From CAZOZZ01 sp965247425 (GTDB lineage Bacteria > Acidobacteriota > Terriglobia > 20CM-2-55-15): a stretch of 64,000 nt of DNA. Of the stretch, positions 52,192 to 60,666 are shown one piece after another. The first letter of the stretch is position 1. Each line of letters opens with the position of its first letter. The stretch is from assembly GCA_965247425.1 (NCBI GenBank), contig OZ252023.1:992001-1056000 (forward strand). The letters run 5' to 3'. Both the position numbers and the translations under genes were made by a program. The notes beneath the pieces are model-generated. The model was not told the DNA's origin. It saw nothing but the letters and a program-made list of their open reading frames with translations, and made no database searches.

Positions 52192-53042
52192 AGCGCCAGA
52201 GCTATCCAAAAATCGTTTCGTCTAACAGCCTTCGCATCTACCTGAAGGAAATTTCCGAGTTTCCCCAGCTGAGCCCAGCCGGGGAGAAGGAAATCGCCAC
52301 GAAGTTGCGCGCCGGCGACGACGATGCGTTTCGGACACTGATCGAGTCGAACCTGCGGTTTGTCGTTTCGATGGCGAAGAAGTATGCCCGCTCGGGCTAC
52401 CCCATTCACGAGCTGATCAACGAAGGAAACCTCGGCTTGATCGAGGCCGCGCGCCGTTTTGACCCGACCCGTGACGTACGTTTCATCACCTACGCCGGCT
52501 GGTGGGTGCGTCAGGCTATCCTGGCTGCCATCGCGCACTACGGGCAGGTGTTCAGTATCCCGCCGAAACTCAAACACGAATTATACCGTTTCGACACGAA
52601 GGTGAACCGGCTGACCCAGGAGCTGGGTCACCGCCCCAGCATTGAGGAGATCTCAGAAGAGCTCGAAATGAAGGAGAAAGAGGTCCGGGACCTGATGTCG
52701 ACGGTCCCGGTCGAGGTTTCTCTGAGCGCTCCGCTGGGTCAGGACAGCGATTTTCACATCGAAGACCTGATCGAGGATCCCAACATCGCCCCTCTCGACA
52801 AGGCCTTGATCGCGCAGTCGTTTGAGGCGCAACTCCGTCAGTTACTCGACCAACTCGACGAAAAGGAACGGTTTATCGTCGAACGACGTTTCGGCCTCGG
52901 AGGCCGGGAGCGCGGAACCCTGGCCGAAGTCGGAGCAGAACTGAACCTTTCCCGCGAGCGAATCCGCCAGATCGAAGAGCGCGCCCTGTCCAAACTCCGC
53001 CGCTCCCAGCGCGCCAAACAACTGATGGGCTATCTGAACTAG
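52188..53042 (+). CDS. Sigma-70 family factor coupled to the chaperone operon
   Basis: A 284-residue primary-like sigma factor without region 1.1. Region 1.2 is NSLRIYLKEISEFPQLSPAG. Region 2 has NLRFVVSMAKKYARSGYPIH, LINEGNLGLIEAARRFDPTR and FITYAGWWVRQAI. Region 3 is HRPSIEEISEELEMKEKEV, and region 4 has RFGLGGRERGTLAEVGAELN and LSRERIRQIEERALSKL. Its -10-reading helix resembles RpoD closely, so it may recognise similar promoters (group 2). ATG 52188 overlaps the hspR stop, so its synthesis is tied to chaperone and repressor levels. It could also be the RpoH-equivalent; the sequence does not decide. Confidence 0.9.
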   Translation: MKRQSYPKIVSSNSLRIYLKEISEFPQLSPAGEKEIATKLRAGDDDAFRTLIESNLRFVVSMAKKYARSGYPIHELINEGNLGLIEAARRFDPTRDVRFITYAGWWVRQAILAAIAHYGQVFSIPPKLKHELYRFDTKVNRLTQELGHRPSIEEISEELEMKEKEVRDLMSTVPVEVSLSAPLGQDSDFHIEDLIEDPNIAPLDKALIAQSFEAQLRQLLDQLDEKERFIVERRFGLGGRERGTLAEVGAELNLSRERIRQIEERALSKLRRSQRAKQLMGYLN

Positions 53043-53067
53043 ACGACCTTCTTTTCGAAGGATTCTT

Positions 53068-53190
53068 TCGACGCAGAGGCGCAAAGGCGCAGAGAGGATA
53101 TGTCTTTCTTTCGTCTCCACTCTCATTGATTCCCAGAGGTCCCGACTCTGCGCCTTTGCGTCTCTGCGTCTTTCTGTCAATAACCCTTCG
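53068..53190. repeat. Inverted GCAGAGGCGCAAAGGCGCAGAG repeat pair, relative of the dispersed family
   Basis: TTCGACGCAGAGGCGCAAAG at the left and CTCTGCGCCTTTGCGTCTCT at the right form an imperfect inverted pair around about 60 bp. The same words occur in the repeats at 25931-26020 and 62061-62162. It follows the sigma gene and may fold into a terminator-like stem. Confidence 0.65.
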
Positions 53191-53240
53191 TTTTGTACTC
53201 TTCTCACATTTGAGGCCGGAACTGATCAAAGGAAGAATCC

Positions 53241-53403
53241 AGGAGCCTGCGCGGCAGAAGAGATCTACTGCGAAAGCGGAATAATCGGTCCATATTTCCC
53301 CGATTTTTCGTTAAATAGAACCACTATTCGCGTCAAAATCGAGAAAATCTGGCCTCGATTCTCCACTTTCTCGCTACGATCTCTTCTGCCGCGCAGGCTC
53401 CTA
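53241..53403. mobile_element. MITE-like element A, copy 3 (shortest)
   Basis: 163 bp, inverted relative to copies 1 and 2. The ends AGGAGCCTGCGCGGCAGAAG and its complement are perfect over 25 bp. It contains AATAGAACCACTATTCGC, the complement of the core shared by the other copies. It ends 21 bp before the DnaC-like gene and so may carry or disturb that gene's promoter. Confidence 0.82.
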
Positions 53404-53424
53404 GGGAGTGTTAAAATCAGGGCG

Positions 53425-54174
53425 ATGACTACCGAAGCGGTCTGTCCACTGTGTCAGGGCACGGGGTGGCAGCAGGTTGAAAGGGACGGTGTGTCGGGTG
53501 TGGCGCGGTGCGACTGCGCGAAGCGGTCCCGGGGGACCCGGCTCATGGAGCAGGCCCGAGTTCCGCAGCGCTACGCTCACTGTGAGTTGGAAAACTTCGA
53601 TCTGGTCCGGTCGAACCAGCTCATCGAAGCCGCAAAGGTCGTGGCCGAGAAATTCGTCCAGGAATATCCCATGTCCCCGCCGTTCGGGCTCCTTTTCATG
53701 GGGCCTCAGGGCGTGGGCAAGACCCATCTTGCCGTGGGAATCCTCAAACGGCTGATTCACGACAAGTCCGTGGTAGGGCTCTTTCGTGCGTTTCCCGAAC
53801 TGCTGAAGGATATTCAGAACTCCTGGAATCCTGTGTCCCAGGCGTCGGAGTTGTCTTTGCTGGCTCCCGTGTTGGACGCCGAGGTGCTCGTGCTCGATGA
53901 ACTGGGAGCGCAGACGCCGACGTCATGGGTGCGGGACACGCTGGCCTACATTCTGAACCACCGTTACAACGAGAATCGCGTGACTCTACTGACAACCAAT
54001 TACTTTGATGAACCGAAAGGCACCCCGGGCCGTCGCGTTTCAGCCGATACCTACAGTCTTGTGGATCGTATCGGCCCACCCCTCCGGTCTCGCCTGTTCG
54101 AGATGTGCAAGACACAGGTGATGAAGGGCGACGATTTCCGTGAAGAAGTCAAACAGGCCCAGCATCATTTCTGA
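53425..54174 (+). CDS. DnaC-like AAA+ ATPase with N-terminal zinc ribbon
   Basis: A 249-residue ATPase of the DnaC/DnaI/IstB group, likely a helicase loader. The N-terminus has a CxxC...CxC zinc ribbon (VCPLCQGTGWQQ, ARCDCAKRSRG). Walker A is FMGPQGVGKTHLAVGI (about residue 92), Walker B is LVLDELGAQ, and sensor 1 is VTLLTTNYF. It is not beside a transposase, unlike the IstB copies, which supports a cellular role in replication. It follows MITE-like element A copy 3 and precedes the M28 peptidase gene by 6 bp. Confidence 0.85.
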   Translation: MTTEAVCPLCQGTGWQQVERDGVSGVARCDCAKRSRGTRLMEQARVPQRYAHCELENFDLVRSNQLIEAAKVVAEKFVQEYPMSPPFGLLFMGPQGVGKTHLAVGILKRLIHDKSVVGLFRAFPELLKDIQNSWNPVSQASELSLLAPVLDAEVLVLDELGAQTPTSWVRDTLAYILNHRYNENRVTLLTTNYFDEPKGTPGRRVSADTYSLVDRIGPPLRSRLFEMCKTQVMKGDDFREEVKQAQHHF

Positions 54175-54180
54175 TCCCCG

Positions 54181-55884
54181 ATGAATCGAATGACAGCCAC
54201 GACAATCCCGACCGCGACCCCGGCCCCGACCGGTGCGAGAAGGCGCCCGTCCGTTCGCTCCCGCCTGATGGCACGCATGTTGTGTTGTATGGCGCTGCAC
54301 CTGTTCACGATGCCCCATCATGTATTCGCACAGATCCCGGTCACCGGCCTGGACTCGATCCGGGCGGAGGAACTTCGGGTCAAACTGTTCCACTTCGCGT
54401 CGGACCAGTTTCGTGGCAGGGGGAACGGAACGCCAGCGCTCGACGAGGCGGCCCGCTACATCGCCGGTATCTTTGAAGAGAACGGGTTGAAGCCGATCGC
54501 GCCCGAGGGTTACTACCAGGACTTCCGGGTCGAGCGGTTGAGCCTGGGCGAAGCGAACGCGCTCGAATTGGAAGGCGGATCTTCGACTACCCTGAAACTT
54601 GGCCGTGATTTCGTTCCTTTTTCCGGTTCCCCCGATGGAGAAGTCGTCGGTCCGATGATCTTCGCCGGGTATGGGATTCGAACACCGGCTCTGGACTACG
54701 ACGACCTGGCGGCGATTGATGTGACGGGACATGTCGTCGTTGTCCTCGATGGTCATCCGGGAAATGACGATAGAAATTCCCCGTTCAACTTGCGCTCGGG
54801 GGACATTTCCGGAATTCGGACCAAAGCAAGAAACGTAGAACAGGCAGGCGGCATCGGCCTCATCGTGGTTCAAGGCCCACTGGATCGAAACGCGACGTCC
54901 ATCGGAGATCTGGCCGACTCGTTGAAGCCCGGGCTGTCACCCCGCCGGAGCACAATAGATCTCGCACACGGTTTGAATACCCCCGGGATTCCGGTCGTCA
55001 TCGTCTCCCGGTCGGCGGGGCCACGGGTGGTCCCGGGTCTCGAGTCCATGCAACGGTTCATCAACCGCAGTCTTGAACCCCGATTTTCGAGACTCTCGGC
55101 TGAAGCGATTCTTCGAGTGGAACTTCGACGTGACACCTACACCGCACACAACGTCATCGGGTGGATCGAAGGCTCGGATCCCGAGTTGCGAGAAGAAGTC
55201 ATCGTGGTCAGCGCCCATTACGATCACGACGGCGAGGAGAACGGCACTATCTGGTATGGAGCCGACGACGACGGCTCCGGTACGACGGCATTGATGGAAC
55301 TGGCCGAAGCGTTCAGTGGCGAAGGCCAGAGGCCGGCTCGCAGCATATTGCTTGCCGCCTGGGCGGGGGAAGAGAAGGGTATGTTGGGGAGCCGGTATTA
55401 TGTCCGGCATCCTGTCTTGCCGCTTGAGAACACGGTTGCGATGTTCCAGATGGATATGATCGGCCGCAATGAGGATCATCGCGCGAATCGGGGCATTGGG
55501 GTTCCCGCCGAACGGGCTTCCGAGAACGGCAACACATTGAACCTCGTCGGATCGGTCTTCAGTTCCGACATGAGACGGATCGTGTCGGGAGCGAATGCCG
55601 AAGTGGGCCTCGAACTTCGGTTTCGTTACGATTACCGCGGGGACGATCTCATCAAACGAAGCGATAGTTGGTCGTTCCTTTCCGGCGGCATACCGTCCCT
55701 GTTCCTCTTTGCCGGCTTTCATGGCGACTACCACCGGCCGAGCGACACGGCAGACAAGATAAACTACCCGAAGCTCGAGAAGGTCGTGAAGCTCGTTTAC
55801 CAGTCCCTGATGAATCTCGGTAATCGGAGTGTCCGGCCATTGTTCGCGAATCCTTCATCCCAACAGCGAGGTCCAGACCGATGA
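54181..55884 (+). CDS. Exported M28-family zinc aminopeptidase
   Basis: A metallopeptidase of 567 residues at most. The zinc ligands are in canonical order: HYDHDGEE (His/Asp), GADDDGSGTTALMELA (bridging Asp), AWAGEEKGMLGSRYY (Glu-Glu), FQMDMIGRN (Asp) and FHGDYHRPSDTADKI (His). A PA-type insert domain lies in the first half (GDISGIRTKARNVEQAGGIG). The signal peptide is best read from ATG 54268 (MARMLCCMALHLFTMPHHVF); the upstream 29 codons are open but an odd leader. It likely releases N-terminal residues from peptides in the periplasm. The stop overlaps the next gene as ATGA. Confidence 0.9.
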   Translation: MNRMTATTIPTATPAPTGARRRPSVRSRLMARMLCCMALHLFTMPHHVFAQIPVTGLDSIRAEELRVKLFHFASDQFRGRGNGTPALDEAARYIAGIFEENGLKPIAPEGYYQDFRVERLSLGEANALELEGGSSTTLKLGRDFVPFSGSPDGEVVGPMIFAGYGIRTPALDYDDLAAIDVTGHVVVVLDGHPGNDDRNSPFNLRSGDISGIRTKARNVEQAGGIGLIVVQGPLDRNATSIGDLADSLKPGLSPRRSTIDLAHGLNTPGIPVVIVSRSAGPRVVPGLESMQRFINRSLEPRFSRLSAEAILRVELRRDTYTAHNVIGWIEGSDPELREEVIVVSAHYDHDGEENGTIWYGADDDGSGTTALMELAEAFSGEGQRPARSILLAAWAGEEKGMLGSRYYVRHPVLPLENTVAMFQMDMIGRNEDHRANRGIGVPAERASENGNTLNLVGSVFSSDMRRIVSGANAEVGLELRFRYDYRGDDLIKRSDSWSFLSGGIPSLFLFAGFHGDYHRPSDTADKINYPKLEKVVKLVYQSLMNLGNRSVRPLFANPSSQQRGPDR

Positions 55885-56195
55885 GCATGAAAGACGAAAT
55901 GAGGCAACAAGGATACAGCAAGGAAGACGAGTACTTCTTCAAGAAGGATCAGGAACTGATCGAGAAGATGCGCCTCGAAGCGGACGCCAGGCACAAGGAA
56001 ATGGAAGACAAGAACAAGGAACTGGGTCACTGGATGAAATGTCCAAAGTGCGGCACCCGATTGGAAGAGGAGAAGTATGGGAGGCTCGTTCTTCTCGACC
56101 GATGTCCGGGTTGTGGCGGTATCTACCTCGATAAGGGGGAGTTGGAGATCCTGCTGAAAGCGGATCCCAATGTCTTTCGCGGTCTCAGCCGGTAA
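55881..56195 (+). CDS. TFIIB-type zinc-ribbon protein
   Basis: A 104-residue protein with a charged helical N-terminus (EDEYFFKKDQELIEKMRLEA) and a C-terminal zinc ribbon, MKCPKCGTRLEEE then LLDRCPGCGGIYLDKGELE, matching the zf-TFIIB family. The function of this family is unknown. The ATG overlaps the M28 stop, so it is cotranscribed with that gene. Confidence 0.85.
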   Translation: MSMKDEMRQQGYSKEDEYFFKKDQELIEKMRLEADARHKEMEDKNKELGHWMKCPKCGTRLEEEKYGRLVLLDRCPGCGGIYLDKGELEILLKADPNVFRGLSR

Positions 56196-56286
56196 GGCCT
56201 GCCCCGGGGCCCGGAACCGAAGAGATCATTACTGCGAGTGTTTTCATCATTTTACGTCAATCTTACCGTCCTGCCGAAACCCGCTA

Positions 56287-56315
56287 TTGACACCGGGAAA
56301 CGGTGTTTCTATTAT
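56287..56315 (+). promoter_or_regulatory. Sigma-70-type promoter of groESL
   Basis: TTGACA (56287-56292), a 17-bp spacer, then TATTAT (56310-56315). The CIRCE operator begins at the last base of the -10 and covers the start site. Confidence 0.85.
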
Positions 56316-56341
56316 TAGCACTCGGACCTAGTGAGTGCTAA
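56315..56341. promoter_or_regulatory. CIRCE operator (HrcA site)
   Basis: TTAGCACTC, a 9-base spacer, GAGTGCTAA: a perfect copy of the HrcA-binding consensus. It overlaps the groESL promoter, so groESL should be repressed by HrcA and derepressed on heat shock. hrcA itself is not in the window. Confidence 0.97.
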
Positions 56342-56383
56342 CCTACTGACGTAATCTTCTTAAATCGAGGAGAATGGAAAAAA

Positions 56384-56695
56384 ATGAGTGTACGACCCTT
56401 ACATGATCGGGTGCTGATCAAGCGTATCGACGAGGAAGAGACGGTTCGCGGAGGAATCATCATCCCGGACAGTGCCAAAGAGAAGCCCCAGGAGGGCGAA
56501 GTTGTTGCGGTTGGAAGCGGCAAGCGATTGGAAGACGGCACGGTTATTCCGCTGGAAGTGAAGGCGGGTGACCGTGTGCTGTTTGGCAAATATTCCGGCA
56601 CCGAAATTAAGCTGGAAGATCAGGAGTATTTGATCCTGAAAGAAGACGAAATTCTGGGTATCACTTCGGGCGCCGCCGAAGCCGCCAAAAAGTAG
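56384..56695 (+). CDS. groES: Co-chaperonin GroES
   Basis: A 103-residue Hsp10: VRPLHDRVLIKRIDEEETVR at the N-terminus, mobile loop GGIIIPDSAKEKPQEGEVVA, GDRVLFGKYSGTEIKLEDQE and the C-terminal EYLILKEDEILGI. The ribosome site is in GAGGAGAATGG. It lies 43 bp after the CIRCE element and 13 bp before groEL. Confidence 0.98.
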   Translation: MSVRPLHDRVLIKRIDEEETVRGGIIIPDSAKEKPQEGEVVAVGSGKRLEDGTVIPLEVKAGDRVLFGKYSGTEIKLEDQEYLILKEDEILGITSGAAEAAKK

Positions 56696-56708
56696 AAGGA
56701 GACAACAA

Positions 56709-58346
56709 ATGGCAAAACAGATTGTACATGGCGAGGATTCTCGCCAAGCCATCCTGCGTGGCGTGAATGCTCTTGCAGACGCGGTGAAGATCACGCTTGG
56801 CCCCAAGGGTCGGAATGCGGTCCTCGACAAGAAGTTCGGCTCCCCCCTGATCACCAAGGACGGAGTGACCGTTGCGAAGGAAATCGAACTGGAAGACCCC
56901 CTGGAGAACATGGGTGCCCAGATGCTTAAGGAAGTGGCGTCCAAGACCAGTGACGTGGCCGGTGACGGGACCACGACCGCTACGGTCCTCGCCCAGGCGA
57001 TCTTCCGCGAAGGCGTGAAGACGGTCGCTGCCGGCGCCAACCCCATGGCCGTCAAGCGCGGTATTGAAAAGTCAGTCGTAGCTGCCGTCGAGGAAATCCA
57101 CAAGCTCTCGACCGAAGTGAAGAAGGGCGAGATGATCGCGCAGGTGGCAACGGTTTCGGCCAACAACGATTCCACGATCGGCAATATTATCGCCCAGGCC
57201 ATGGACAAGGTCGGCAAGGACGGCGTCATTACTGTCGAAGAGGCCAAGACGATCGAGACTTCTCTCGAGGTCGTCGAGGGCATGCAGTTCGATCGCGGGT
57301 ACTTGTCGCCCTACTTCGTGACGGATCCGGAGCGGATGGAAAGCATACTCGAAAACTGCCTGATCCTGATCCATGAAAAGAAGATCAGCAACATGAAGGA
57401 CCTTCTTCCGTTGCTCGAGCAGATCGCCAAGATGGGTCGTCCACTGCTGATCATCGCCGAAGACGTCGAAGGCGAAGCGCTGGCAACTCTGGTGGTCAAC
57501 AAGTTGCGCGGAACGCTCAACATCGCCGCGGTGAAGGCGCCCGGATTCGGAGATCGCAGAAAGGCGATGCTGGAGGACCTCTCCATTCTGACCGGCGGCC
57601 GCTCGATCACCGAAGACCTGGGTATCAAGCTCGAGAACGTTCAACTGGACGATCTGGGAAGTGCCAAGAAAATCGTGATCGACAAGGACAATACGACGAT
57701 CATCGAAGGTGACGGAAGTTCAGACGGCATCGAAGGCCGTGTGAAGCAGATCCGGGTCCAGATCGAAGACACCAGTTCGGACTACGATCGTGAGAAGCTC
57801 CAGGAGCGCCTGGCGAAACTGGTTGGCGGTGTTGCCGTGATCAAAGTCGGAGCGGCCACCGAGACCGAGATGAAGGAAAAGAAGGCTCGCGTCGAGGATG
57901 CGATGCATGCGACACGCGCAGCCGTTGAAGAAGGCATCGTGCCGGGCGGCGGCGTGGCGTTCATCCGTGCGTTGGCGAGTCTGGAAGGAATGAAGCTCGA
58001 AGGTGATGAGCAGATCGGGCTGAACATCGTGAGACGAGCCCTGGAAGAACCCCTGCGAATGATCGTCGCCAACGCCGGCCAGGAAGGCGCCGTTGTTGTC
58101 GGTAAGGTCAAGGAGGCCAAGGAGCCGAACTTTGGCTTCGATGCGGACGCTGAGGAGTACAGCGACATGATCAAGGCCGGAATCCTCGATCCGGCAAAGG
58201 TGGCACGTACGGCTCTGCAGAACGCTGCGTCGATCGCATCCCTGATGCTGACGACCGAAGCGCTGGTTTCGGAGATCCCCGAAGATACGCCGGCGGGCCC
58301 GCCGATGCCTCCGGGCGGCGGCGGCGGAATGCCGGGAATGTACTAG
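56709..58346 (+). CDS. groEL: Chaperonin GroEL
   Basis: A 545-residue Hsp60: LGPKGRNAVLDKKFGSPLIT, the ATP motif GDGTTTATVLAQAIF, VPGGGVAFIRAL, and a C-terminal tail rich in Gly, Pro and Met (PPGGGGGMPGMY). Length and motifs are normal. It is cotranscribed with groES and followed at once by a strong terminator. Confidence 0.98.
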   Translation: MAKQIVHGEDSRQAILRGVNALADAVKITLGPKGRNAVLDKKFGSPLITKDGVTVAKEIELEDPLENMGAQMLKEVASKTSDVAGDGTTTATVLAQAIFREGVKTVAAGANPMAVKRGIEKSVVAAVEEIHKLSTEVKKGEMIAQVATVSANNDSTIGNIIAQAMDKVGKDGVITVEEAKTIETSLEVVEGMQFDRGYLSPYFVTDPERMESILENCLILIHEKKISNMKDLLPLLEQIAKMGRPLLIIAEDVEGEALATLVVNKLRGTLNIAAVKAPGFGDRRKAMLEDLSILTGGRSITEDLGIKLENVQLDDLGSAKKIVIDKDNTTIIEGDGSSDGIEGRVKQIRVQIEDTSSDYDREKLQERLAKLVGGVAVIKVGAATETEMKEKKARVEDAMHATRAAVEEGIVPGGGVAFIRALASLEGMKLEGDEQIGLNIVRRALEEPLRMIVANAGQEGAVVVGKVKEAKEPNFGFDADAEEYSDMIKAGILDPAKVARTALQNAASIASLMLTTEALVSEIPEDTPAGPPMPPGGGGGMPGMY

Positions 58347-58351
58347 AACGT

Positions 58352-58387
58352 AAAAATGGCTCCCTTCTGTGGAAGGGAGCCATTTTT
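58352..58387 (+). terminator. Rho-independent terminator of groESL
   Basis: AAAAATGGCTCCCTTC pairs perfectly with GAAGGGAGCCATTTTT over 16 bp with a 4-base loop and ends in a T-run. Confidence 0.95.
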
Positions 58388-58392
58388 GCGTT

Positions 58393-58517
58393 TAGTTGTT
58401 AGTTGTTAGTTGTTAGTTGCTAGTTGTTAGTTGCTAGCTATTGGCTGTTAGCTTTCGGACCTTGGCCTCATCAGCGTAATCCGGTAAAAAAATCCTTCCG
58501 AAGCCAAAAGCCAACAG
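58393..58517. repeat. TTAGTTG heptamer array and inverted GCTATT-GGCTGTTAGC repeat
   Basis: The left part is a run of about six 7-base units TTAGTTG (some CTAGTTG). It continues as GCTATTGGCTGTTAGCTTTC, whose inverted relative GAAGCCAAAAGCCAACAGCT lies about 60 bp later, next to the stop of the convergent gene. The same words follow mdh at 2371-2416. Confidence 0.7.
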
Positions 58518-59531
58518 CTAATAGCTCACAAGCTCATCCGCGTAAGCGAACAGGGCGGGTACGCCGCCGGTGTGGACGAAAACCACGGTGTCGTCGGGCG
58601 TCAGTTGGCCTTGGCGAATGTGGGCAATCAGGCCTGCGACGGTTTTTCCCGTGTAAACCGGATCGAGTAGAAGGCCTTCCGTCCGGGCCACCAGTTCGAT
58701 CGCCTCGCGGCAGGCGTCTGTCATGATGCCGTAACCTTCGCCGACGAACCCGCCGTCCATTTCGAACCCTCCGGCAGGCTCGGTTCCGACAAGCGCGGCC
58801 GTGTCGCGGAGCCACTGCTGGGCCATTTCCACGACCTCTGGTCCGGTCCGGTTGACGTTGATTCCGACCATTCGGATCGGTCGTTCGACGAGCGCCATGC
58901 CCAGAGAAAGAGCCGCGAGATTTCCGCCTGTTCCGGACGTGACGTAGAGGGCCGTTGGGTTGATTCCGGCCTCTTCGAACTGTTGATCCAACTCGAGGGC
59001 GCACCTGAAGTATCCGAGGCAGGCGAGGGTGGTCGTGCCGCTGAGCGGGACCAGGTACGGCTTGCGCCCTTGCTCCCGCAATCGTTCACATTCCTCTTCC
59101 ATCAACGGTGCCAGGAGCCAGTGATCGTTGTCGGCGACCTCCTTGAAGTGAATCTCGGCTCCCAGCAAGCGGCTGATCAGCAGGTTGCCGGTATTCTGGC
59201 TACGCTCATCGACGGTGCACAACGCCACCGGATCCAGGCCTGCCTTGCGGCAAGCCGCGGCCGTCAGGCGAACATGATTCGACTGCGAGCTACCTCCGGT
59301 GACGACGGTGTCGGCACCCTGCCCGAGCGCGTCGGCGAGCAGGTATTCCAGCTTCCTCGGCTTATCGCCCCCAAGTGCCAGGCCGGTCATGTCATCTCTC
59401 TTGAAGTAGATCCTGGGCCCGCCGAGCCGCTCGCTGAGGTTCGGGGCAAACTCGAGCGGAGTGGGAAGGGTGGCCAGCGGAAAGCGGGGAAATTTCGTGT
59501 CCAGGTGATTTATCCAGTCTTGTCTTGTCAT
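58518..59531 (-). CDS. D-cysteine desulfhydrase / ACC deaminase-like PLP enzyme
   Basis: A 337-residue fold-type II PLP enzyme. The PLP-lysine region is LALGGDKPRKLEYLL (Lys57), where most relatives have GGNKTRKLE. SSQSNHVRLTAAACRK and SGTGGNLAALSLGM form the phosphate and cofactor contacts. The family includes D-cysteine desulfhydrase (D-cysteine to pyruvate, H2S and ammonia) and ACC deaminase; the overall sequence is nearer the former, but the sequence alone does not settle substrate. It is convergent with groEL. Confidence 0.85.
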   Translation of the reverse strand: MTRQDWINHLDTKFPRFPLATLPTPLEFAPNLSERLGGPRIYFKRDDMTGLALGGDKPRKLEYLLADALGQGADTVVTGGSSQSNHVRLTAAACRKAGLDPVALCTVDERSQNTGNLLISRLLGAEIHFKEVADNDHWLLAPLMEEECERLREQGRKPYLVPLSGTTTLACLGYFRCALELDQQFEEAGINPTALYVTSGTGGNLAALSLGMALVERPIRMVGINVNRTGPEVVEMAQQWLRDTAALVGTEPAGGFEMDGGFVGEGYGIMTDACREAIELVARTEGLLLDPVYTGKTVAGLIAHIRQGQLTPDDTVVFVHTGGVPALFAYADELVSY

Positions 59532-59660
59532 GGTGTCTAGAAGAAGTGGCCAGTTATCAAGAAGTGGTCAGTGGTCAGTGGTTAGTGGTCAGTTGAGGGA
59601 CCTCGGACTTCGAACTTCGAATTTCATTATGCTCCGATGGTTGCCAGTGCGGGTCCCGCG
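59532..59660. repeat. Simple GGTCAGT repeats upstream of the PLP enzyme gene
   Basis: A low-complexity run AGTGGTCAGTGGTCAGTGGT between 59565 and 59592 followed by CTTCGAACTTCGAATTT. It has no coding signal and probably lies in the leader of the PLP gene. Confidence 0.45.
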
Positions 59661-60557
59661 TCAGGCGGCTTTGAAGACTTTTTCGAAGATCTTCCAGAAG
59701 AGGCTTTGCGGTCCGGCGGTGACGGGTGCGCGACTCACCTCGCCATACTGGGTGACCTTGGCCTCCGTCGGGGCTTCGGAAAGCTTGACCTCAACCGGCC
59801 TGCGAACGGATTCCACGGCTTTCTGCTCGACCGCAGGTTCCGGGACAGAGGGAGGGATGGGAGGCGGCAGGCGTCGAGGTACCAACTCCAGGGATTTGTT
59901 GTAGCAGACGTGGACGTCTCGGAACGCTCCTTCGACCCGATCTTTGAGAGGTGGATCCGTTGCGTTGTGCCATCGGTCCGGGTGGAACTGGCGCGCTTTC
60001 TTCCGATACGCGCGCTTGATTTCCTGAGTCGTTGCAGTCCGGGTGATCCCGAGGACCTGCCAGTAATCTCCCCGTTCGGTCGCGGTCCGAATCTCGACAA
60101 TTTCTTCACCGATCGACTTCGGCGCCGGTGGTTCCAACGTGACGACTCCTGAAACTGCCAGCCGCATCAGACGTCTCAGTCGTCCGGGCCCCTTGGGCCA
60201 ATGATCACTCACGATGGTGTTGTGGACTTCCGGGTCTTGAGGAAAGAGAATAGTCCAGTCGCCATATGGCTTCCAGACCCTTGCCACAGCTTCGAGGTCG
60301 ATCGATTCCATCGCTTCAATGAGCAAGGCCGCTCCGCTCTGATGCTCGTCCGGATCCTGTACTTCCCTGGACTGGAAGTTGAAATCGATGGCTTCCTCTT
60401 CGAAACAGGGGAGCAGTACCTGTCGTGGTGACACGATTGTGCCGTCCGAGAAGTCTACGGCGGCCAGATGGTCCGAGAACTTGATGTCCAGACGCCCTGT
60501 CGAGCGGTTAACGATGAGGTGTCGAACTTCCCGGGCCAGTTCGAGGATCGTTGCCAT
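59661..60557 (-). CDS. J-domain protein with DUF4388-like N-terminus
   Basis: 298 residues. The first 150 resemble PATAN/DUF4388-type domains found in two-component and Frz-like proteins (STGRLDIKFSDHLAAVDFSD). A J domain follows at about 165-225: YWQVLGITRTATTQEIKRAY and RQFHPDRW with the HPD that activates Hsp70. The tail is Pro-rich and ends with SLFWKIFEKVFKA. It may recruit DnaK to a particular partner or complex; the partner is unknown. It is transcribed toward the PLP enzyme gene. Confidence 0.75.
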   Translation of the reverse strand: MATILELAREVRHLIVNRSTGRLDIKFSDHLAAVDFSDGTIVSPRQVLLPCFEEEAIDFNFQSREVQDPDEHQSGAALLIEAMESIDLEAVARVWKPYGDWTILFPQDPEVHNTIVSDHWPKGPGRLRRLMRLAVSGVVTLEPPAPKSIGEEIVEIRTATERGDYWQVLGITRTATTQEIKRAYRKKARQFHPDRWHNATDPPLKDRVEGAFRDVHVCYNKSLELVPRRLPPPIPPSVPEPAVEQKAVESVRRPVEVKLSEAPTEAKVTQYGEVSRAPVTAGPQSLFWKIFEKVFKAA

Positions 60558-60666
60558 ACTTCACTTATCGGCCATACGGGCGAATGCCTTCAGTATTTTA
60601 GCGGCGTGGGACCGCTTGAGCAGGCGGCGTGGGCAGCAAGTAGCAAGTCCGGGCGACGTCGCGCGG

